Positions 11,453-23,400 of a stretch of 64,000 bases of DNA are shown here, piece after piece (within the stretch, counting starts at the first letter, position 1; each line of letters starts with the position of its first letter). Origin of the DNA: Zygaena filipendulae (taxonomy: Eukaryota; Arthropoda; Insecta; Lepidoptera; Zygaenidae); NCBI GenBank assembly GCA_907165275.2, contig OU015654.1, positions 5,287,501 through 5,351,500 of the forward strand. Reading direction: 5' to 3'. The notes under the pieces are model-generated. The model did not search any database. It was given only the letters and a program-made list of their open reading frames with translations, and was not told the origin of the DNA. The translations under genes and the position numbers were made by a program.

Positions 11453-14400
11453 GTAAGAACGTCCAGCACATTTACATACATATTAGGAGTCTCCCGTTAA
11501 CTCTCTTAGTGTATATCAACTATGTGTCATAGTGATCCCACCTATCAAACTATAAATATCAGCTAAAATATGTATGTGCAAAGGCTTTTAACCTCACATT
11601 CTCGGGTCGAGAACCTCGGCAAAGTACTGATCTGTTTGTACTACTGAAAAAAATTAAATGCGGTCACGCTGCAGCCGTTTCCTGTAATATAGAGTACTAG
11701 TTGTGCCCCGCGGTTTCACTCGCGTTAATTTCAGAGTTCCCGCGGGAATTCCGGGATTAAAAGTACCCTTTGTGTTAATCTGATGTATAAGCTATATTAT
11801 TGTAAAGTTTCATTTAAATCCATCCAGTAGTTTTTGCGTGAAAGAGTAACAAACATCCATCCATACATATACTTACAAACTTTCGCGTTTATAATATTAT
11901 TAGGATATCGTATCGTAACAATGAATGAAAAAATAATTAATTTATGAAAACAAAAGATCGTCTTCTATATTACAAAAAGTAATTTTTCAACAGGTTCTGG
12001 GACCAAAGTTTATGGAAAAAAGAAAACCGTACGAGTTGAAAAATTTGCTAATACTATATAATCTGTTTCAAGTAATATTCAGTTGTTGGCTGTTTTATGA
12101 GGTTTGTACAATGTTTGTATTATAAGATTTAACCCTTAAACCCCGTTCCCACTTGTCGGGTGTCGGGTCCGGCTTTTAATTGGATGCTCCAGTGGCAAAA
12201 TAATTTTATATGGAGCTCCGATTAAAATCCGTATCTGACGTCCGACAAGTGGGAACGAGCTGTTAATCAAACAATGGTAGAATACATTATACATACATTC
12301 GATCGATCGATATATTTTTAGAAAAAAAGTAAAATTTTAACGCAACCTATGGTTATTGTTGTTTATCTGCTAAAACGATTATTAAACTTTTGGAAGTTGG
12401 CGGGCGGTAAAAGAAAAAAAATATTGTTTGTCATTGACTATATAACATTTTTTGCTTGTATCGTTTATTTGCAATGTAAATACCTACTTTTTATCTAGAA
12501 GTTACAATGGTCAAAATGAAACGGTTGAGTTGACTAAAAGAATGAATTGTGCCAATTTAATAAAACTAGAGAAATTGTGGATACCTTACCTTGGTCCACG
12601 AATAAGGAATCGCTTGCAGCCGAGGAATTGCTCAACAAAGTGTTGTAATCAAACACCAAGCAGCAGTTAAGAAAACTTAAAAGTGGACATGTTTTAAAGA
12701 TTGTATGGGTTGGGTTTGCATAGCCTGGATTTTAGAACGTTAAGCAAAAATACGAATTCAAAGAAGTATAAAATAGTACATTGTTATCCTAGGGGTGAAA
12801 GTAAATAAGTCCTTCTCCCGAGGATAACACTGTGCTTTTCATTACGAATGCAAGGAAAGTCAAAATAAAAATAGGAATTAGCTAAAGAAAAAATGAGTGA
12901 AGATCGGAAAGTCGCTTGACACTTTCCCACCTATTTCTTTTTCTTTGGCCGGCTAGCTATTCAGCCAGTATCGCCAGGTCATTGTGGCGACCTAAAAAAA
13001 ATATTTTCTTTAAGTATTAAGTATTAATTAAAGAAATTAAAAAAATATTTTAATTAATACCTACTTAAACTTTACGTTATTTCAATTTTACATCGCGCTG
13101 GCTGTATAGAAAGTTGAAACATGGTTCAATAGAAATGTGAAAATAGACCTAGTTTTTTTTTAATAATTTGACAGTTGTCAGTTGAAAGCGATTCTCCCTA
13201 GGGCTGAAAAGGGTTACTTTCAACCCGCTTCTCAGGCAACTTCTAACCTACTTTCCGAGTATGAGTAATGAAAAATATTTAAAATTTACAGAGCATAGTA
13301 AGTGGATGGTTCACTACATACAGTTTTCGATGCCAACCAGTGGACTATTCGAGAAGTCCAGCTGTGATGCGGGTGAGATATTTGCTTAACACTTGCCTGG
13401 TTAAACATTCGATTTGTAAGTAAATAAAATAGTCGTTGGCATGCTCCAGTATTGACGTAGTTATGTTAAAAGTGTCATACCGCGATGATATAATAGTTAT
13501 AGTATAATCATAACAATTCTCACGTACAGTATGTAATAAACTATACCCCTAATAAAATATTCTACATTGTCACATCACGTGTGGGTACATAAAAATAATT
13601 AAAACATATTTTACGAGTTGAAACAAGTTAGTTTCGTTTTGGTATTGTTGGTAGAAGCGTTTCCTACATAAAATTGATACAAAGTAGTAATAATCCTTAC
13701 TATATAATATTACTAGCTGTCCCCCGCGATTTCATCCGCGGTAATTTCGTAGTTCCCGCGGTTCCCGCGGAAATCGGATGTCGGAAAAAAAAGTTGTTGT
13801 ATAAAAACCTTTCATGCGGGTGAAACTGCGGGGAACAGCTAGTACTATAATAAAAGAGTAGAATCCGCGATTCTGTACATTGAATATTTTTACCTAAAAT
13901 TGAGAGGGGTCATAAAAGAAGAGTAACCAAGCCCAAAAAAAAAAGTTTTTTAAATTATTTTCTGTCTGTCTGTCTGTCTGTCTGTTCGCGATAATCTCCG
14001 CATTTACTGAACCGATTGCCATGCGGTTTTCACAGGTAGATTAAGCTTAACCTGGAGCTACATATAGGCTTTGTTTCATTGAAAACGGTTGTCGGGAAAA
14101 AAGGTATTGTATAAAAACCTTTCATGCGGGTGAAACCGCGGGGCACAGCTAGTATAAAATAAAAACAACGTGCGTAACTTATCTTGCGCACGTTGCTATG
14201 GCAACTAGATGTTGTTATTTACGATGAGCTGGCCAGACATGCGCAGTCGAAACGTTGCTATAGCAACAAGACGTTGTAGTTTACAGTAAGCAGACAGAGA
14301 GAAGGTAATCACTACGCAAATAATAAGGAGTTCACTCCAGTCGTGCGTCGGAGCTGACACACACACTTTTTTTTACTTTTATATGATTTTGTATTATGCT

Positions 14401-17400
14401 TTACTTGCGCTCGACTTTCGACTCGTGCGACAGCCAGAAAAAAGTCCAACAAAAGCCGGACAGGCCAGACGAGAAAATATATTGGCCGGACACGACCATG
14501 TAAAAGTTCAAACATGTCCAGCTAATGCCGGAATAACAATATAATAAACCTGGCACCCCTGCTTGTGTGAGAACGTACTCGCAATTTACGCTTACGTCTC
14601 GGTGTGTATGTATAGTACATACATAATAAAATAATGACAGAAAAAACATGTTATTTTGATAATAATGAATAATTGTATTTTAAATGTTACGTTTGTTTTT
14701 TTCATAGACCGTATCCGGATGTTGGTGGTACTACTTCTCGAAATTTACGGAATTCTTTGACACGGTAAGTTAATATTGAAAAAAATCACAATTGCGCTCG
14801 TTTACGTAAAACACGTACACACCAAAAAGTCGGTCTCCGTAGTACCTACTAAAAGCATTAATTTCCGTAGGTACTCCCGCGGGAACTATTCTTCCCCATT
14901 GTAGTACTCAAGAATACTGTAGGTATATTTCTACAAAATGCATAATAATAAATTGTTTCCTATCAGTAAAACAATAATTTTTAGAATCATTTTAATAGGT
15001 CCATAGATTAAACCCTAAACAAATAAACTTTTACTTTATATAATACAAGCTGTGCCCCGCGGTTTCACCCGTGGTAATTTCGGAGTTCCCGCGGGAATTT
15101 CGGGATAAAAAGTACCCTATCTCCTTCTCTGTACCCCTGGCAACGTGCATGCCAAATTTCATTCAAAACCGTTTAGCCGTTTTTGCGTGATTGAGTAACA
15201 AACATCCAAACATCCAAACATCCACACTTTCACATTTATAATATTAGTAGGATTAGTGGGTATAGATAAATAATAAATAATCATACCACGAATACTGGCT
15301 ATGACGTTATGTAAGTAATGATTGGAACGAAAATAAACAGTTTAATGACTTATTATTATGAGAGAACCTGTAAATGGCGTGTGGTTGACCTTCCGGAAGG
15401 CTACAGTAGGAAATGGTCGATATCTAGTGTTTTTATAATGTAGAGTAGGTACTTAGTTTGAATATTTTTTATTTGCACAATACCATATTCACTGTCAAGA
15501 GTCAAGACACTCTTTGTGATGGCCCCGTTTATTTCCGCGGCAAACAAAAATATAGTCACGTCTATGTCATGAGCCGGCTTGACAGTAAAAAAAAACTTCT
15601 AGATCTTATCCATGGAAGTTCCTTTGTTTAATACCTTATACTTGTTCTGTGTAATGTGTGTTCGCATAAAGTTAACATGCGCAAGTGATTCCAAAGTGCG
15701 GGTCAACGAATAGAACGAGCATCATTAGATAATAATCGTAAAATAATCTCATATGAAGTTTAATTACGTATCTACATAGTTAGGTGCTTTACTTAATTAA
15801 TTGAAAAAATAAAAAAGCTAGCAAAACTAAAAAAAATAAGTTAAATTCGCATTAACTTATTTTCCTTAAATCATAATTGGGTATAGTAGGTACTCAATGT
15901 AGTTTTAACCCATCTAATTAGACGAATCCCCTGTGTTGTTTATACCAATATCTAATTAAGTTTAAAAAAATATTCTTTATATTATCTGTGATAGTAATTA
16001 TCAAAACAAAACTTTGAAACGTCAAATATTAAATTAACAGATATAGTGAGCCAAGTGAGCTCGCTGTACCTACTACCTGAAGGTTGATTGACGGAGAATG
16101 CCACTGTGGCATTAAGTCCGCCTTTTGTACCATAATTTGCATAAAGTTTAAATAAACATAGATTTTTAAAATTTCTTATCGCGCTGATTAAATTTCAAAG
16201 ATGACGATTCAACTGCTTCCTACCTTTGAACGGATCTGAACGAGCGTCAGGACCTAAAGATTATGTAGATATATATTATTGAATATTCTTTAAAAAAAAC
16301 ATCGATTTCCTTTTAAATCTAATATAACACAAAAATTGGCGTCAAAATGGGCCTTCTTTTTTTTCACAACAAGGGCGGAAACTTAACCCAAATGAATAAT
16401 GGAATACCTAAGTCAATTATGTTATGTATAAATAGTATAATTCGTTTAGTAATAAATTACGTAAGTAAGAATTATATTTTCTAAAAATATTGTTTTCTTT
16501 TCAGTTTTTTTTTGTGCTTCGCAAAAAGTTTGATCATGTGTCAAAGCTGCATGTCATCCACCACGGAATCATGCCTATGTCCGTGTGGTTCGGAGTTAAG
16601 TTCACACCGGGTATGTTGATAAATTTGACTTCACTATTACTTTCCTCTTTGCCTCACTTAATTTTGTACTTTTTCTTGGTTATTGGGAAAATTGGGAAAA
16701 TAAAGACCAAGGTGGCAGCGTTATTGTAAAATAAATTTATTATAAACATATTAATTTGTGAAGAAAATGGCCGCCGTTGAAGTACTGTCCAAATTTAAAT
16801 TTAATCGGTAATATTTATACGATTATTTGTTCATTTATTTATTTGTTTTCCATTACAAATTAAGAAAATTGTGCTAGTTTTTTAATATTTTTCTATCCTT
16901 ACTATCAATTGACTTTCTAGATAGGTACTGAATCTAGTAGATATTAACTAAATACCCCACTAGATACTGGTAGCCTGTACCTTTTTGCTTGGACGCCCAC
17001 ATATTATGTCTACTAGATACACATGATAAAACTAGTTTTAAAAAGTACGTTTCCTTTATTTCCCTGTAGACGTGAACAAGTGACGTCAATAAAATTATAA
17101 TAATCATTTATTATGACAGCACCCAAAAACTTCCGCCCATCACATGCTTCCTAATGGTAAAATAGGCACAGAATAAATACCTACTACGGTAGGAGACGGA
17201 GCGAAATTGCGCAACAAATTTGCGGTAGAAAATATTTAATAGTACATTGTTATCCAAGGGGTGAAAGTAACTCATTTAGTGCCGAGACGGGGTTTGGCGC
17301 CCGAGCGTAGCGAGGGCGCCAATAGTTCGAGGCACTAAATAAGTTACTTTCTCCCGAGAGTAACACTGTGCTTTTCATTACGAATGCAAGGAAAGTCAAA

Positions 17401-20400
17401 ATAAAAATAGGAATTAGCTAAAGAAAAAATGAGTGAAGATCGGATAGTCGCTTGACACTTTCCCACCTATTTCTTTTTCTTTGGCCGGCTAGCTATTCAG
17501 CCATAGTATTTTTTATTTACATTGTGGCGACCTAAAAAAAATATTTTCTTTAATTATTAAGTATTAATTAAAGAAAATAAAAAAATATAAATAGGAATTA
17601 GCTTAAGAAAAAGTGAGTGAATTTTATTTTAATTAATACCTACTTAAACTTAACGTTATTTCAATTTTACATCGCGCTGGCTGTATAGAAAGTTGAAACA
17701 TGGTTCAATAGAAATGTGAAAATAGACCTAGTTTTTTTTTAATAATTTGACAGTTGTCAGTTGAAAGCGATTCTCCCTAGGGCTGAAAAGGGTTACTTTC
17801 AACCCGCTTCTCAGGCAACTTCAGACCTACTTTCCGAGTATGAGTAATGAAATAGTACATTGTTATCCAAGGGGTGAAAGTAACTCATTTAGTGCCGAGA
17901 CGGGGTTTGGCGCCCGAACGTAGCGAGGGCGCCAATAGTTCGAGGCACTAAATAAGTTACTTTCTCCCGAGGGTAACACTGTGCTTTTCATTACGAATGC
18001 AAGGAAAGTCAAAATAAAAATAGGAATTAGCTAAAGAAAAAATGAGTGAAGATCGGATAGTCGCTTGACACTTTCCCACCTATTTCTTTTTCTTTGGCCG
18101 GCTAGCTATTCAGCCAGTATTTTTTATTTACATTGCGGCGACCTAAAAAAAATATTTTCTTTAATTATTAAGTGTTAATTAAAGAAAATAAAAAAATATA
18201 AATAGGAATTAGCTTAAGAAAAAGTGAGTGAATTTTATTTTAATTAATACCTACTTAAACTTTACGTTATTTCAATTTTACATCGCGCTGCACGCTGGCT
18301 GTATAGAAAGTTGAAACATGGTTCAATAGAAATGTGAAAATAGACCTGGTTTTTTTTTAATAATTTGATAGTTGTCAGTTGAAAGCGATTCTCCCTAGGG
18401 TTGAAAAGGGCTACTTTCAACCCGCTTCTCAGGCAACTTCAGACCTACTTTCCGAGCATGAGTAATGAAAAACGTATTTAAATACCTAAAATCGTGTAAA
18501 ATCAGAATCTAGTGGGCTAGCCCACGTCCAATGGTACTACGAGTATCTATAGCAATTTACTTACGAGTAATTTTACATTCACTCACTTTGGTGTGCCTAA
18601 TCTTTACCAAATTTCCAGAACAATAATATGCATCAGACATTAGATATCATCATGAATTACCCCATTATACAGCATTTATCTACCTAATTTACCCTATTTT
18701 AAATTTCTTTTAAATATAATATATCTTTGGAGATAAGATTTTTATAGTGCGTACCGGATAGCGTACCACTGTAGAATCTTATTAATAGGAGCTATTCACA
18801 CTTAAACCTGTACAATGTAAACCTATAAATAGTAAATAAAAAAAGGATCACGTAACTATGATAGATTAGCTGTGCCCCGCGGTTTCACCTGCGTGCGTTT
18901 CGGAACACTCCAAAGTAACCTAATTTACTTCATATAACATCAGCTAATCAGCAGTGAAAGTCCCGTCAAAATCGATGCTACCGTTTCGGAGCTTCACCCG
19001 TGTGAGTTTCGGAATTCCCGCAGGAACTCCAAACTTCTTTCATAAGAACTTGCTCCTTACAACAACAAGCACAAAAGAAGAATTAGCGAAATTTGTCCAA
19101 CCATTCACTCGTGATATCGTGACCAAGGGAACTATAGGGATTAATTTTTATCCTACTAATATTATAAATGTGAAAGTGTGGATGTTTGGATGTTTAGATG
19201 TTTGGATGTTTGTTACTCAATCATGCAAAAACGACTAAACGGATTTGGATGAAAGGCATGCAGGTTGTCAGGTGTACAGAGAAGGACATAGGGTACTTTT
19301 TATCCCGTAATTCCCGCGGGAACTCCGAAATTACCGCGGGTGAAACTGCGGGGCACAGCTAGTATATATTTATGTATAGACTAGCTATGCCCCGCGGTTT
19401 CACCCGCGTGAGTTTTGGAGTTTCCACAGGAACTCCAAAGTAAAATTTTGTCCAAAAATGAAAAAAATAACAATTCTGGATTATTACCCGGACCTATTTA
19501 TTCTCTGTATAGGGGGAGCACGAATTTTTTCGCTCTCGTCCTTTCGATATCGAGCGTTTTTTTTTGTATGGAAAATGAAGAATACCATCTATAGTGTTGT
19601 TGTTCATTTTCCATACAAAAAAAAACGCTTTGACATTACGACGATATCGAAAGACGAGAGCGAAAAAATTCGTGTTCCCCCCTACAGACCTAACCTACCA
19701 AATGAACCTAACTACCTACACAAATAATTCATAAAAATCGGTCGATGCGTTTCGGAGGAGTTCGATTCCAGACACTGTGACACGAGATTTTTATAGTTAT
19801 ATTAGATAGATAGGTACACCAAGACAAGTGACAAACGCAATTAGTGATTGATAAGTAGGTAAACAATGAAAGATGAACGTTGCCCTACCGCGTCGGTACC
19901 CTCAACCGTGCCTCAACACTTTACGATGAATTGAAGAGTTTAAATATTTACAAACAGAACACGCGTAATGTTTAACGCTATGTATGGCACAAAGTACTAA
20001 ACTCGTTCTGTATCCTTACATCAGTTGACCAATGTAGCGTTCAAGGAACTTGTCTCGTCGATTATATTTTTTTAGTTTCGTTTGATATTCAAATTCCACT
20101 GGTCTGGTCAGGTCACATAATTGTTTGCGGTGTTATTTATGAATATACGCATATTTAGTGATAAAGTTATTTAAGGCTGCCGGGTGCGCCTTCAATGTTT
20201 TTGATATGGACGAGAGTGGGGTTAAATCCCACTTTGTTGCAATCTTTCAGGAATGTCATATAATGTCAGCATTAAATTATAAAATACGTTATTTTTTTAA
20301 ATGTTATAAAATCCGTTATTTTGTAAACTAACGGTAATATTGTAAAAGGCTGCAGGGATAGAAAATGTTTTGCTCGCACATGAGATATTGGTACCATCCT

Positions 20401-23400
20401 ACCATTTATAATTAAAATAAATAAATAAGAGAAATTTTAATTTACCAATACAAATTAATTTTTACGGGATGGTATTGGAGTGGCAAAAAGGAAATGAGAC
20501 TCAGCAAGACCGCTGATTTTCAGTTACAGTCCAGTCTGTAACTATCTGTTGTGGTCACCTAACCTAACCTAACCTAATGTGTCGACTTGGTCGAACTGCA
20601 TCGCAATTAGGTACCTCGGCTGTGCCAACTGTTTACAATATAACTATTTTTACAATGTTACGGTGACATAATTATACAAACTGTCGACAGACTGATGTAA
20701 TGAATTGTATGAGTCAACTAGGTTATACCCTTTGTTCGCAGGCGGTCACTCTACATTCTTCGGGATGCTGAACACATTTGTGCACATTGTGATGTACTCT
20801 TATTATTTATTGGCAGCTCTGGGCCCTAAGGTTCAGAAATACTTGTGGTGGAAGAAGTATCTTACTGTGTTGCAAATGGTAAGCTTTGAAGACTGATATG
20901 CCGTCTCCTTCCATTCGCTTGCTAATTGCATATTATTTTTTTCCATGTATTGTATAATATATTTGTTTATCGCTTTTAAGTCTGCTTTTTGTAACATGTT
21001 GTGTAACAACATAAAGTAAAATAATTAATGAGCTTAAAGTAATCCCTGCTATTTCACCCGAGTTAATAATTATATAATATCTACTGACTTCGATTTTAGG
21101 GGAACACTTTGTATCGTATGTCACAAAAACATTCTATCTGAGTGTTTAATCCATAATATAATATATTTGTGCAGTCACTTCACATTCATTAACCTATATT
21201 ATACCTCATATTACCACTATCCACTTTGGGTTGAGGAGATAAGGTGACGATGAATTATTTCGACGTTTCTACAACGTGTTAATGAATTAACTGAAAACCT
21301 GATACACACCATTTAAAAAAATAAACAATAATATGATTAAAATATATTTTGTGTCGAAAAAATATAAATTTTTTATTAAAGTATAAACTTTAATAGTTAT
21401 TCAACATTAGTTTGGAGGTGACCTATCTACGAAATACCTACCAAGCGCTATGCCCGCACCTACCGGTTAGAATTTTTTTGCTGCGAGCGGCGTACGCGCC
21501 AAATATTGTATTATAAATAATTTAGACATGTGCTAGTAAAAATGAAACAATATAACCTATATTAAAACATAGTGCGAATGATTTGCCAGTTGATTCTGAG
21601 CAAACTACTTCTAGTTTTCAGTTAATTCATGAACACGTTGTAAATTTATCAGTTAGGTAGGTAACTCTATTTGCTCTCGCCTGTTGCTTATTAAAATGTC
21701 ACGAAAAAAAATGTTAGTTTTTGTTGCAGTAATGTTAACATTATGTTAAGTGAAGATTCAAAAAAATATTGTTATGGTTAAGGTTATCCTACAGATGGAT
21801 GCAGATAAGAAATAACATGTTAACCCACAAAATTAAGTTACCTACCTATTCAGAACGATTTATTGAGAGTTAGGGAATGTTTTTTAATTATGTGTTTACC
21901 TTATTACATTAAGTATGTAACTAAATATTGAACATAAAAAATGTTGACAGAAAATGGCGCTATAATTTTAAAACACGATTTACTCAAAATTTCTCCAGTG
22001 TGGGTTAACACACTATTGCTTATCTATGTCCAGATATAGTTGGCAGCAGGTTGCAGTGGCGAAGGGTGAAATATTGAGAGAGGGAAGCCGGAAATCTACT
22101 TTAATTTCAAGTTATTAAACTATTAACTGTTCCCCGCGGTTTCACCTGCGATAAGTTCCGGAGTTCCCGCGGGAATTCCGGTATAAAAAGTCCTTCCCTG
22201 TATCCCTGACAACGTTCTCAATTACGAAGAGAGATGTTGCGTCTGAAGGGAAGCCGGTGGGAATTGGCTTCTATGGTACCTTCGCCACTGGCAGGTTGTT
22301 AGGCTTAGCCCATGAAGCGTAGGTATACCCGATATCGGACTCGACAATAACCAGGATCCAATAACGTGTAGCCTTCGCTTACTATTAATAAAAATCCTTA
22401 CTTCTATTATAATAGTATACTATTATTATAAATGCGAAAGTGAGTTTGTTTGTTTGTTTGTTACACTTTTACGCCTTAACGGCTCAACCGATCATCATGG
22501 AATTTTGCATACATGTTGTCAGGGGTATAGAGAAGGATATATAGGGTACTTTTTATCCCGAAATTCCCGCGAGAACTCCGAATTACCGCGGGTGAAACCG
22601 AGGCGAATAGCTAGTAAATTATAAAATAAACTTGTAATATTTATCTAACAAACCAAGCATGGTCAAATCAAGTAAATTGCGTCTCTTTAACATTCTAAAC
22701 TAACGTTTTGGTGATTATTTTGTCGATGGATTGAGCTGTGGATATCGAATGGAGAGATCTGTACTACGATAAAAAAAATATAACTAAATAAACAGAATTT
22801 CGGAGTTCCCGCGGGAATTCCTAGTCAAAATGTACCATATGTCCTTCTCTGAACCCCTGACAACGTGTATGCAAAATTGCATGACGATCGGTTGAGCCGT
22901 TAAAGCGTGAAAGCGTAACAAACAAACATAATTTCGCATTTATAATAGTATTTAAGGATTATATTGGTAATTACAGATTAGTACGTATTTTTCTTAATAT
23001 TTAGTTAAATATAATGTTTTTTCTTCGTAATACATATCGTCGCTGCGTGTGCGAATCCGCGTAAGAGCAACTTGTAAAGTCCGCGTATTTGCTTTTTGAC
23101 AGCAGGAGGAAAAAACTTAATATCTCGGCGATTACAAATCATATTGCCGACTGAACTTAACAGATTGTGCTTTACAACTTTCTTTATTGGAAAATAACGT
23201 AAATTAACCCATAGTTTTCTTAGATTTTGTACAAAGTCACTTATTTGAACTTTGCGCGTTTTAATGTTACGGGGTATTTACAAATTGCTCTTACGCGGAT
23301 TCACACGCGCAGCGACGATATTATAAATATTTTGTTGTTGTAATAACTATATATGTTTAAGATTAGCTTAGCCTAGCCTGTAAACCATAAAATATTAAAA

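Noticed and set aside
11306..11500. GTG-initiated reading frame running past the first elongase exon
   Set aside because: The GTG spans the splice acceptor; the true start is the ATG at 11312, and the frame after 11452 is intron.
19458..19727. 89-codon + strand open frame
   Set aside because: It runs straight through a palindromic MITE and part of a Helitron-like copy; no protein similarity.
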